This document shows, piece by piece, positions 1 through 6,369 of a DNA stretch of 13,761 nt. Both the position numbers and the translations under genes were made by a program. The DNA lies in assembly GCA_964617695.1 (NCBI GenBank), contig CAZTYW010000054.1:1-13761 (forward strand). Reading direction: 5' to 3'. The stretch comes from CAZTYW01 sp964617695 (GTDB lineage Bacteria > Chloroflexota > Dehalococcoidia > UBA2247 > RBG-13-53-26). Under the pieces are notes generated by a model. It had not been told where the DNA came from, ran no database searches, and was given only the letters and a program-made list of their open reading frames with translations. Position 1 is the stretch's first letter. The number at the start of each line of letters is the position of its first letter.

Positions 1-976
1 TGTTCTCCTCCCGCCAGGGGAGGAGAGAAGCGGGAGTTCGGTCAGGTCTTTTGCGTGTACCACAGGGCGTGCTTCATACCTTGTCTGACTGTATTGGACG
101 GGTACGCCCCTTCTCTTAGCTGTTGGATGCCCCGAGTACCGAGGTTACCGGGCGAGAACACCGCCACCATCGCTCCCATCATCTACGGCATCATGTGTCA
201 CCTTAACTCCGCCTGGAAGCACATGCCCCTGCATCAATTCACACACTCTTCTCGACACTACCGCCCGCCGTGAAAGCGGCGACCTCAGCCGCCAGCAGAC
301 CTCATACTTCGCAACGCCGTGTTGACGGTTGAGGACAGGATACCTGCTCAACTGTGCCACCCCACCCCACCCACGGGCCCACCCGTTCACCGGCCCTGCT
401 CGCCCCGTCTCTCGCCATAATGTAACCGTTCCGAAATCCCCTGTTCACCTTTTTTAACCCTGTCGTAAGCGCCGTGCTGGTAGTGTAGTAGACGTGGTCC
501 CAAGGCCACCTGGCGGTGGCGCCTCCGACAACGGAGATGCCACGGCGATCAGAGGTCGGACAGCGCAAGTGGGGTGATGTTGGGAGGATGAAGCCGGTCG
601 GCCCTGGGCCAGATGGCCAAGGGGCCGCTTTGTTTGTGCCTGAGTCGCACGGCAGCGGCCACAGGACGTGGATATCTGATCAGGGGTCAACCGAGTGACA
701 GACAACCTCACCGGTGACAGGCCCGCCACACCGGCGGAGCTTGGAGGGCAAGGACAGTCAGACGATGGCGCCGGCCATCGACTGGCCCGCAAGCTGGGAC
801 GGCTGTACAGGAGGTTGGCGGCCGCAGCGAAGGCTCACAGATTCACATTGCGCCGCTCTATCCGGAGGCCCGCAGCATCGCGGCAGCAGCCGTCAGGTGC
901 ATGCAGTCCGGCAACCCTGTCGCCGGACCTGCTGAGCATGTTGCACCGGGGCGACGTTGAGGAGGGGAGGGGACAT
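1..976. other. Leading region without a convincing gene
   Basis: I find no recognisable gene in this stretch. Several overlapping open frames exist on both strands, as expected by chance in GC-rich DNA. Their translations are rich in Arg, Pro, Ser and His, have no family motif I recognise, and mostly lack a ribosome binding site. The only structure I can point to is a 9-bp inverted repeat at 4-26. An open frame starting with GTG at 695 runs in phase into the small gene at 977, but its first 94 codons look non-coding. The stretch may be intergenic or decayed. Confidence 0.5.
4..26. repeat. 9-bp inverted repeat (hairpin)
   Basis: TCTCCTCCC at 4-12 pairs perfectly with GGGAGGAGA at 18-26 around a 5-nt loop. 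No T-tract follows on the plus strand; the nearest run of four T is about 20 bases further on. A standard intrinsic terminator is therefore not supported. It could be the end of a structure from a gene left of the window. Confidence 0.35.
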
Positions 977-1198
977 ATGGTGCGCATGCTGTCAGAAGAG
1001 GAACTGGAAAGGATGCGGGACTATCTGGCAAAGGGTGTACCCGACGTACGCAACCTCACCCTCGACGAGCGTGACGACCTTTCCTACCTCCTGTTCAAGT
1101 ACCTGGTTGGAGAGGCACTGGGCGAACTCGGCTTTCGCGACGTCGAACGTAGTGCAGTACCTGGCGACCGCGACCTCCCTGAGGCCAGGCACAACTAA
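977..1198 (+). CDS. Small hypothetical protein, 73 aa
   Basis: I do not recognise the family. The ATG at 977 is preceded by a purine-rich GGAGGGGAGGGG stretch, a good ribosome binding site about 4-5 nt upstream. The protein begins MVRMLSEEELERMRDYLAKG and is acidic and mostly helical in character: charged heptad-like N-terminus, then LTLDERDDLSYLLFKYLVGE. There is no signal peptide, membrane segment or cysteine. The frame stays open upstream to a GTG at 695 (167 aa in total), but that extension is Arg/Ala-rich and low in information, so I prefer the short form. It converges on the PEBP gene on the other strand, with 82 bases between the stops. It could be a chance frame. Confidence 0.4.
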   Translation: MVRMLSEEELERMRDYLAKGVPDVRNLTLDERDDLSYLLFKYLVGEALGELGFRDVERSAVPGDRDLPEARHN

Positions 1199-1280
1199 GG
1201 ACAGCCCGCTCCGGTGCCAATCACGTGTTCCCCACTGCCGGGTGGGAGTCCCGCAGAGTTGGCCCCGCCGGGGACCACCC

Positions 1281-1739
1281 TCACCTGGCGTACTTGCCCA
1301 TCAGCTCCGTCTGGGCCAGGATGTGGCCCTCCATTGCCTTGAGGACCTGCGCTTTGTTGGCGCCGCTGGACAGATCGAGCACTGTATCCAGAGCGTACAG
1401 CTTGAAGAAGTAGCGGTGGGTGCCGCCGGGCGGACACGGACCACCGTAGCCCAACTTCCCCCAGCTATTCTTGCCCTGCCGGCTGCCATCGGCCAGCTCG
1501 GCGTTTGATGGGATGGCCTCCGGCAACGTCCTGGCGTCGGCAGGCACGTTGTAGAGCACCCAGTGTACCCAGGTGCCGGCGGGTGCATCGGGATCGTCGC
1601 AGATGAGAGCGAAGCTCCGGGCACCCTGGGGCGGGTCACTCCACTGCAGCGGCGGCGACACGTCATTGCCGTCGCAGGAATACTTCGCGGGGATCTTCGC
1701 CCCGTTGGCAAAAGCCGTGCTGGTCAGCGGGAAATCCAT
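1281..1739 (-). CDS. YbhB/YbcL-type Raf kinase inhibitor-like (PEBP) protein, 152 aa
   Basis: This is a bacterial phosphatidylethanolamine-binding-protein family member; biochemical roles in bacteria are poorly defined. Family marks are clear: SxAFxxGxxIPxKYSCDGxDVSPPLxW near residues 6-33, DPDAP at 49-53, WVHW at 57-60 and GYGGPCPPGGTHRY at 97-110. The length is usual for the domain. The ATG at 1739 has AAGGAGG seven bases upstream. Just upstream, in the -1-related frame, lies a hydrophobic lipoprotein-like leader whose TGA overlaps this ATG by one base (TGATG). Many homologues carry such a leader fused to the domain, so this gene may be a frameshifted lipoprotein or a separately initiated cytoplasmic form. 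The stop is TGA at 1281-1283. Confidence 0.93.
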   Translation of the reverse strand: MDFPLTSTAFANGAKIPAKYSCDGNDVSPPLQWSDPPQGARSFALICDDPDAPAGTWVHWVLYNVPADARTLPEAIPSNAELADGSRQGKNSWGKLGYGGPCPPGGTHRYFFKLYALDTVLDLSSGANKAQVLKAMEGHILAQTELMGKYAR

Positions 1740-1846
1740 CACCTGACCTCCTTCCTCGGGGGCGCACCACCGTCCCCGCAACTTATGCCACCCAGCGCCA
1801 GCAGAGCCGAGCATAGGACAGCAAGCACTACTGCTATCGGTTTCAA
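1739..1846 (-). CDS. Short lipoprotein-like leader ORF, 35 aa, overlapping the PEBP gene
   Basis: A TTG codon at 1846 has GAGGGTGG four bases upstream. It opens a 35-codon frame with a classic signal-peptide layout: Lys-Pro, then IAVVLAVLCSALLALGG, then ISCGDGG and a Pro-rich linker ending KEVR. The Cys near residue 23 could be a lipidation site, though the preceding GIS is a weak lipobox. The TGA stop shares its A with the ATG of the PEBP gene. A single -1 shift after AGG would fuse it to the PEBP domain, giving about 188 aa. It could be the broken front half of one secreted lipoprotein gene, a coupled leader peptide, or the product of a one-base sequence error. Confidence 0.55.
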   Translation of the reverse strand: MKPIAVVLAVLCSALLALGGISCGDGGAPPRKEVR

Positions 1847-2086
1847 GCGTCCACCCTCAGACCACCGACCCCCATGTTTGACCCTGCTCCCGACTCTGCT
1901 TGGGTACCCTGACCGCTGGAGGCGCCCCAGGGCAGCGCACCGATCACGTGCTCTGGCGCAACATTATGGCTGGTTTGCCGGTCGAATGCCACCCCTGGGA
2001 GCAGGCCTGGGTGGCCACGTCCCGTGCATTAAGCGGGCTGCGCCGGTGTCAGGGTCCTCCGATCCATCTGACTGGCGAGGTACACC

Positions 2087-2752
2087 CTACCTGAAAGGCA
2101 GGTCATTCAGGCTGAGCCAGCCCTGCTTCAGCGCGTGGACCACAGCCTGGGTGCGGGAACGGACGTCCAGCTTGGTGAATACGTGGAGCAGGTGCGCTTT
2201 GACCGTGCGCTGGCTCAAGCCAAGCCTGCTGCTGATCTCATCGTTGCTGGCCCCTGTGGCAACCAGTTGGAGTATCTCTATCTCGCGGGGGCTGAGCTTG
2301 TGATGGCCCGGTACACCCTCGCCGGCGGACGCAACCTGCGAGCGCGGGCACTCGATGGCGGCCTCCATGCCGCTCAGAGACCTGTCAGAATGCAGCATTC
2401 GGACGGCATCGACCAGGTCTCGGGGGCAGCAGCTCTTCAGCAGGCATCCCACCGCGCCCTGCCACATGGAAGAAAGTGTGTACGAGTTGTCGTGGTCGCT
2501 ACTGATCATCAGCACGGCGCTTTTCGGCTGGTCCGCCATGATGTGCCCGACGACCTCGATGCCGCCCAGCTTGGGCGTGGATACGTTGACCACGGTCACA
2601 TCGGGCCGCAACTGCTTTGCCAGCCTGATAGTCTCTTCGCCATCCGTAGATATCCCGACAACGACGAAGTCCGGCTCGCGTTCGAGTATCTGGCACAGCC
2701 CTTCGAGGAACACCGGGTGGTCATCGGCGATCAGAATCCTGATTTTCCCCAT
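2087..2752 (-). CDS. NarL/FixJ-type response regulator with Asn at the phospho-acceptor site
   Basis: The protein has an N-terminal receiver domain (IRILIADDHPVFLEGL) and a C-terminal LuxR-type helix-turn-helix (LSPREIEILQLVATGASNDEI, then RTVKAHLLHVFTKLDVRSR), in the usual order and at normal length. The acidic pair DD, the switch Ser in LMISSD and the Lys in LLKS are present. The residue that should be the phosphorylated Asp is Asn: the segment reads DVTVVNVSTPKLGG, with codon AAC. Standard His-Asp phosphotransfer is therefore unlikely, and the protein may work as an atypical regulator controlled by ligand, dimerisation or abundance. I chose ATG at 2752 because GGAG lies six bases upstream; another ATG two codons earlier (2758) abuts that GGAG. 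No histidine kinase is nearby. Confidence 0.92.
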   Translation of the reverse strand: MGKIRILIADDHPVFLEGLCQILEREPDFVVVGISTDGEETIRLAKQLRPDVTVVNVSTPKLGGIEVVGHIMADQPKSAVLMISSDHDNSYTLSSMWQGAVGCLLKSCCPRDLVDAVRMLHSDRSLSGMEAAIECPRSQVASAGEGVPGHHKLSPREIEILQLVATGASNDEISSRLGLSQRTVKAHLLHVFTKLDVRSRTQAVVHALKQGWLSLNDLPFR

Positions 2753-3580
2753 TGCCATCTCCGATGGGAACAGGTCCGCTCCTTTGTGCCATCATGACCC
2801 GGGTCAGACAGGACGTTTCAACGTGCCGCGAGGCTCAAGTCAACGGCGTGGCCTCCCGGGTCTACGTCCACCCAATTGGCACCATGGATTGTACCGTCCC
2901 CACTCGTGTCACCTTAAGCCCGCACCTCAGCCCTCTCAGTGCGGGCGGACAACCACTGTTTGGGAGCAAACGGAACAGGCAAGGTCTGGAGGGTGTTGGT
3001 AGCGGCAAAGCCACGGGCGACCCGGACTGCAAAACACGTCGCCAGTGCTCCGCAATCCGGGGGCAAATCTCACATTGCCGGAGAAAGCGCGGTCCTCTCT
3101 GCGGCTTTGCGCTGATGTGTGGTCCCTCCCTCACGCGCACCCACCGTCGAGGCCCCATAATCGATTTGCCTAAGGCTGTATAAGGTGAGCTACGGTTCGG
3201 AAAGATTGTAACGGTACCGATTCAGCCTGTCAAGGCTTTGGATCGTGCCCGTACGCCCACTGAAGTCCTGCCCCGATCCCAGCGCCTTGGGCGCGGTCAT
3301 ACGGGAGAAACGGATGCCGGAAGCGGTTGCGCCGGTAGACGCGCTTCTGAGATTGGGACAGCGGGCCGGAATCCGCCGCGGCGAGCTAGAAAAAGGGCAG
3401 CCGCATGCAGCAGTGTAACCGTGTGGCAACCGCAGCGTAACCAAGGGGAAACCCGAGCGCGACCAAGCTTTACCTGTTCGAAACCTGCTCGGGGTTAAAC
3501 TACAGCCAGTCCCCCATTCGACTGCCTCTTACGTATTACTATCACGAGTGGGCCCCCCTCACTCTCTGCCGGGCAGGCAC
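2753..3580. other. Long stretch without a clear gene
   Basis: About 0.8 kb lies between the divergently arranged response regulator and beta-helix genes. The open frames here give low-information translations with no motif I recognise. One 34-codon frame (3314-3418, +) has GGGAGA before its ATG and reads as a short helix, but I cannot support it as a gene. No riboswitch, known RNA or terminator with a T-tract was recognised. It should hold the promoters for both flanking genes, yet I see no strong -35/-10 pair. Confidence 0.4.
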
Positions 3581-4729
3581 ATGCTGCGCAGTGCGATAGG
3601 CAAGGGGTTGCTCGTTCTGCCCATCATCATGCTGGCATTGACGCTGGTATTCCCCCTGATGGGTCCGCGGGTCGGTGGCGTACTTGCCGCCACAATTAAC
3701 GTGCCGGCTGACTATTCGAACATCCAGGCCGCGGTGGACAGCGCACAACCGGGCGACACCGTAAGGGTGGCGGCCGGTGTGTACAACGAGACCGTCACCA
3801 TCGACAAGTCGCTCGTTTTGCTCGGTGCCCGGGCCGGCGTCGATGCTCGGGGTCGGACAGGCCCGGAAGCGGTCATAGCTCCGACCGGCGCTGTAGCCAT
3901 CGATGCAACCAATGCTTCCGCAACACTCACCATGGACGGATTTGCCATCAGGGGCGGTAGAGGCATGGTGACCACCAAGGCGACCACGGTGAGGTTCGTC
4001 AACAACATTGTTTCGGCCACCGTGGCAGCAGACGGGGCCGATGGCCTGGTGGTCATACACGGTGGTGCCCGCGACGTAACGGTGAAATACAATGACATTT
4101 CGCCAACGGCCGTGGGCGACGGCACGGCCACCAACGCCCTTCGCATCACGGCAGATACAAACGGTCCGCCCAGCGTGGTGGTCGACAGCAACTGGCTCCA
4201 TAACGCTTCAGCCGCCGGCCTTGCCCTTTTGCAGATCAATTTGGGAAAAGCAGTCGTCTCCGTCACCAACAACGACATCTACAACAACGCCGGCGACGGA
4301 ATTCTAGCCGAGTCGTGCTCATTCAGCAGCCTCACCACCACAGGCAACGTCATCCGCGATAATGGACAAACCGGCGTCAAGATCTGGTCAGGCATAACCG
4401 GCGACGGTGTACCGGTGAGAATCAACCAGAACGACATCTACAACAACGCCCAGGAAGGGGTATACAACTATAACGCCAACCCGTTCACCGTCGACGCCAC
4501 CTACAACTGGTGGGGAGCTGCCGACGGCCCGGGGCCGGTAGGCCCCGGATCAGGCGACGGAGTGAGCCTCAAGGTGGACTACAGCCCCTGGCTGACCGCC
4601 CCGATCGGCGTTGGGGCTGCTGTCCGCCCGATGCCCCCATTTCCAGACGTGTACACTGGCATTGGGGCAGCCCTCAGCGCAGGCATGATGGCCTGGCTCT
4701 TGCGAAGAAAGACCGTGTCTCAGCACTAG
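3581..4729 (+). CDS. Secreted, membrane-anchored right-handed beta-helix protein
   Basis: The N-terminus is a signal peptide: MLRSAIGKG, then a hydrophobic LLVLPIIMLALTLVFPLM core, and a likely cleavage near VLA-ATINV (about residue 37). The mature part opens with VPADYSNIQAAVDSAQPGDT, the usual start of pectin-lyase-like or NosD-like beta-helix domains. Repeated N-x-I rungs follow (NNIVS, NDISP, two NDIYNNA copies), then NWWGAADGPGP, typical of surface beta-helix proteins. The C-terminus has a short hydrophobic segment (GIGAALSAGMMAWLL) ending RRKTVSQH, consistent with an anchor with a cytoplasmic basic tail. The role is probably at the cell surface, perhaps polysaccharide binding or cleavage; no catalytic residues can be assigned. 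A GTG at 3548 would add 11 residues; I prefer the ATG because it gives a clean signal peptide. Confidence 0.85.
   Translation: MLRSAIGKGLLVLPIIMLALTLVFPLMGPRVGGVLAATINVPADYSNIQAAVDSAQPGDTVRVAAGVYNETVTIDKSLVLLGARAGVDARGRTGPEAVIAPTGAVAIDATNASATLTMDGFAIRGGRGMVTTKATTVRFVNNIVSATVAADGADGLVVIHGGARDVTVKYNDISPTAVGDGTATNALRITADTNGPPSVVVDSNWLHNASAAGLALLQINLGKAVVSVTNNDIYNNAGDGILAESCSFSSLTTTGNVIRDNGQTGVKIWSGITGDGVPVRINQNDIYNNAQEGVYNYNANPFTVDATYNWWGAADGPGPVGPGSGDGVSLKVDYSPWLTAPIGVGAAVRPMPPFPDVYTGIGAALSAGMMAWLLRRKTVSQH
4271..4450 (+). repeat. Two copies of a 21-bp repeat within the beta-helix gene
   Basis: An identical 21-base segment encoding NDIYNNA occurs at 4271-4291 and 4430-4450, in the same reading frame. 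It reflects two matching rungs of the beta-helix with preserved codons, and suggests recent internal duplication or gene conversion between rungs. Confidence 0.8.
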
Positions 4730-4746
4730 CAGAGACTGAAGCTTTA

Positions 4747-4792
4747 CGACCGGTCAACCTGAGAGCGGATGTTCAAACCGTTCTCCCGGTCG
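4747..4792 (+). other. Two-part hairpin between the beta-helix and zinc-ribbon genes
   Basis: CGACCGG (4747-4753) pairs with CCGGTCG (4786-4792). An inner helix GAGAGCGG (4761-4768) pairs with CCGTTCTC (4778-4785) through seven Watson-Crick pairs and one G-U. The inner loop is nine bases, and a seven-base bulge (4754-4760) separates the helices on the left side only. It lies 17 bases after the beta-helix stop. No T-tract follows, so it could be a transcript-end stabiliser, an atypical terminator or part of the leader of the next gene. Confidence 0.4.
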
Positions 4793-4841
4793 ATACAGAG
4801 TGACTTGCCAGCCCTGCAACGGCGACGGATGAAGGTCAGCC

Positions 4842-5249
4842 ATGCCGGTGAAACACATAGGCACTTCCAGGCGCCCAGGAGCACGGCAGGGTTGTTGCCA
4901 CCACTGGTTGATTGAGGCGACGGAGGGTGACAGCAGCACCGGCGTGTGCAAGTTGTGTGGCGAGAAGAGGCAGTTCAACAACAGCCTGCAACCACTCCCA
5001 GGAGTTAGCCACGTGCGGCGGATTGGTGGCAGGCGCGTTCGAGTTGTCAGACGAGACGTTGAAGACGGTCCCCTTTGCCAGAAGTGTCAACAGCCGATGA
5101 TGCTCGAGACCGTGTTCGGGGCTGGAGTCAGGTCGTACTGGTGCTGCACCGGATGCAGGACCAGGAGTTCAATCCTCCTGAACGTAGCAGCGGCCGTCGT
5201 CGGTGCACCGGACAACCTGTCTGTGAGTTGGGACTCATCCACAGCCTGA
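4842..5249 (+). CDS. Small protein with two zinc-ribbon-like cysteine clusters, 135 aa
   Basis: No named function is recognised. The first cluster is CCHHWLIE at 18-25 followed by GVCKLCG at 34-40, where Cys and His residues can make a zinc site. The second is CQKC at 79-82 followed by WCCTGC at 100-105. A basic linker (VRRIGGRRVRVVRRD) lies between them, suggesting nucleic-acid contact. The ATG at 4842 has GAAGGT at a workable distance. There is no signal peptide or membrane span. The pattern HHWLIE...CKLCG recurs in short Chloroflexota-style proteins as far as I recall, which supports a real gene. The last 25 residues are less convincing. It is transcribed in the same direction as the beta-helix gene and points towards the tRNA. 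Confidence 0.65.
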   Translation: MPVKHIGTSRRPGARQGCCHHWLIEATEGDSSTGVCKLCGEKRQFNNSLQPLPGVSHVRRIGGRRVRVVRRDVEDGPLCQKCQQPMMLETVFGAGVRSYWCCTGCRTRSSILLNVAAAVVGAPDNLSVSWDSSTA

Positions 5250-5346
5250 GTTCCAGATTCCCTCTCAACAACCTCAATGTGCCGCATCAAAACGCACCCT
5301 TTGACGCCGACTGGCTGAGTCCAGGACTGCCCTCCAGAGTCACCAT

Positions 5347-5401
5347 CTGAGAGGAAATCGGGGTGAGAGGATTTGAACCTCCGACCACCTGAACCCCATT
5401 C
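5347..5401. repeat. 55-bp direct repeat, left copy (tRNA-Pro 3' part)
   Basis: Every base from 5347 to 5401 is identical to 13707-13761. The copy covers 44 bases of the tRNA (3' side, including anticodon loop, variable loop, T arm and acceptor strand) and 11 bases beyond the tRNA 3' end. The bases just left of the two copies differ (T against G), so the left edge is real. The right edge cannot be seen because the other copy runs off the window. Confidence 0.9.
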
Positions 5402-5431
5402 AGGTGCGCTACCAGGCTGCGCTACACCCCG
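5358..5431 (-). tRNA. tRNA-Pro (anticodon GGG)
   Basis: On the minus strand the 74-base sequence folds as a complete cloverleaf. The acceptor stem is CGGGGTG with CACCCCG, the D stem is GCGC with GCGC, the anticodon stem is CCTGA with TCAGG, and the T stem is GGAGG with CCTCT (one G-U). The anticodon loop ATGGGGT gives anticodon GGG. The T loop TTCGAAT is normal. The discriminator base is A, and CCA is not encoded. It is transcribed against the surrounding protein genes. Protein-like frames across it are the familiar artefact of translating this tRNA. Confidence 0.96.
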
Positions 5432-5478
5432 ATGTGCGAGGACTGCAGGAGTCGCTGTCCTGTCCCAAGTCCGCACAT
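5432..5478. repeat. Long imperfect inverted repeat abutting the tRNA-Pro 5' end
   Basis: ATGTGCG (5432-5438) pairs with CGCACAT (5472-5478). Inside, GACT (5441-5444) pairs with AGTC (5468-5471), and CAGGA (5446-5450) pairs with TCCTG (5458-5462) around a seven-base loop. It begins at the base next to the tRNA 5' end, so on the minus strand it would form the leader of the tRNA precursor. It could affect RNase P processing or be part of a recombination site; neither can be shown here. Confidence 0.4.
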
Positions 5479-5706
5479 CAATCGGTGGCTCTCCATGTCC
5501 TCGAGTCTCACCCCATTCCCACCCCACCCGACGGCAAGACGTTCTCAAGAAACCAAGGCCAGGCGAGCTTTGACGGCAATCTGGCGTTGGGATGTCGCTA
5601 CGTCAGCAACCTCCGTGCACAAGGTAATCATGCATCCAGGTGTCTTCCAGGAGCCTTACAGGCATTCTGGCGCGTTCTCCCCAGTCATTTGGCTTCGGCC
5701 AGTCGC

Positions 5707-5716
5707 AGCATATGCT
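5707..5716. promoter_or_regulatory. Palindrome AGCATATGCT, candidate operator
   Basis: This is a perfect 10-bp palindrome upstream of the proposed -35 box. It shares the core GCATATG with the palindrome at 5774-5787; the two centres are 69 bp apart, about six and a half helical turns. The arrangement would suit a dimeric regulator acting at two sites. No binding protein is identified; the adjacent DUF134 HTH protein is a candidate only by position. Confidence 0.4.
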
Positions 5717-5738
5717 CTGAATGACAACTCTATCGGAC

Positions 5739-5768
5739 TTGACAAGGAGGAACGTGAGGCAATAACAT
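5739..5768 (+). promoter_or_regulatory. Candidate sigma-70-type promoter for the DUF134 operon
   Basis: A perfect -35 hexamer TTGACA lies at 5739-5744. With 18-bp spacing the -10 would be TAACAT at 5763-5768 (four of six consensus bases). The sequence around the -10 is strikingly A/T-rich for this genome. The start of transcription would be near 5775, about 45 bases before the DUF134 start codon and inside the second palindrome. No clear sigma-54 element was found, unlike what is reported for orp promoters in Desulfovibrio. Confidence 0.5.
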
Positions 5769-5773
5769 AATTA

Positions 5774-5787
5774 TGAGCATATGATCA
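5774..5787. promoter_or_regulatory. Near-palindrome TGAGCATATGATCA, candidate operator
   Basis: This 14-bp inverted repeat has one mismatched pair (G against A) and the centre CATATG, matching the core of the site at 5707-5716. It would overlap the transcription start of the proposed promoter, so a bound protein would probably repress. Confidence 0.4.
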
Positions 5788-5820
5788 TTACTTCCATCCG
5801 CAGATGGCAGAGGACCAGAC

Positions 5821-6303
5821 GTGGGCGGAGGTAGACCACCCAGATGGCGTCGGGTAGCCTTCGTGCCACACGTAGCCTATTTCAAGCCCGCAGGCATCCC
5901 GATGCGGGCACTCGAAGAGGTTTGCCTTTCAGTAGAGGAAGCGGAGGCAGTGCGCCTCAAAGACCTGGAGGGACTGGACCAGGAGGGCTGTGCCGAGAGG
6001 ATGAGCATCTCCCGTCCTACGTTTCAGAGAGTTTTGGCTTCCGCACGGAAGAAGATGGCTGATGCCCTGATGAACGGCAAGGCCATTCGCATTGAAGGAG
6101 GCAACTTCGAGATGGCTGAGCGCCGCTTCCGTTGTGCTGAGGACGGGCACGAATGGAACGTACCCTTTGAGGTCATGGTACGAAATGCCCCGCTCGTATG
6201 CCCCAGGTGTCGCGGGTTGAATGCCACGCCCATCGGCCCACCGTTGGCGACAGGAGGGGGGAGATGGGGGAGGAGACGCGGAGGGCGTTGTTGGCAGAGA
6301 TGA
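5821..6303 (+). CDS. DUF134 (UPF0251) HTH protein with C-terminal zinc-binding segment, 160 aa
   Basis: The first 100 residues match the DUF134 pattern: RxxFVPHVAYFKPAGIPMRALEEV, then LSVEEAEAVRLKDLEGLDQEGCAERM, then an HTH-like SISRPTFQRVLASARKKMADAL and NGKAIRIEGGNFEM. The family is thought to bind DNA. After residue 100 comes RFRCAEDGHEW (C105, H110) and VCPRCRG (C127, C130), probably one zinc site with a Cys-x4-His half in place of the usual CxxC. The tail is Gly/Arg-rich. The GTG start at 5821 has AGAGGA six bases upstream, and an in-frame TGA at 5782-5784 blocks long extension. As the first gene of the plus-strand cluster it is the natural candidate regulator, perhaps metal- or redox-responsive; this is inference. 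Confidence 0.9.
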   Translation: MGGGRPPRWRRVAFVPHVAYFKPAGIPMRALEEVCLSVEEAEAVRLKDLEGLDQEGCAERMSISRPTFQRVLASARKKMADALMNGKAIRIEGGNFEMAERRFRCAEDGHEWNVPFEVMVRNAPLVCPRCRGLNATPIGPPLATGGGRWGRRRGGRCWQR

Positions 6304-6369
6304 ATCTCTTGAGCACAGGTTTGATTTCGTCAGGTTGCCAGGAATAAGCAGGGAAAGGAGGCGGTGGAA

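Larger units (their letters stand above)
5432..5820. other. Regulatory intergenic region before the DUF134 cluster
   Basis: No credible gene is seen here. The left end holds the inverted repeat next to the tRNA, and the middle has no recognisable feature. The right 110 bases hold two CATATG-centred palindromes and a promoter-like sequence in an A/T-rich patch that stands out from the surrounding DNA. It most likely separates the minus-strand tRNA promoter from the plus-strand promoter of the metallocluster operon. Confidence 0.6.

Noticed and set aside
695..976. N-terminal extension of the small gene at 977
   Set aside because: The GTG at 695 has no good ribosome site, and the added residues are Arg/Ala/Pro-rich like the surrounding non-coding frames.
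1563..2303. 246-codon plus-strand frame over the PEBP and response regulator genes
   Set aside because: It spans parts of two clear minus-strand genes and shows no motif of its own.
2135..2797. Plus-strand frame opposite the response regulator
   Set aside because: It mirrors the receiver and LuxR-HTH coding sequence, whose motifs lie on the minus strand.
3314..3418. 34-codon plus-strand frame with GGGAGA before its ATG
   Set aside because: It is short, lies in a gene-free stretch, and has no recognisable family or conserved context; the evidence is too thin to list as a gene.
3542..4201. Long minus-strand frame opposite the beta-helix gene
   Set aside because: The plus-strand frame has a signal peptide, beta-helix motifs and a membrane anchor; the opposite frame is a His/Arg-rich shadow without motifs.
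5087..5548. Minus-strand frame giving a protein that includes GVAQPGSAPEWGSGG
   Set aside because: This is the well-known artefact of translating a tRNA-Pro gene; the cloverleaf at 5358-5431 explains the sequence.
5432..5820. Sigma-54 promoter for the operon
   Set aside because: I looked for a GG-N10-GC pair with TGGCAC/TTGC context, because orp promoters of Desulfovibrio use sigma-54; no acceptable match was found.
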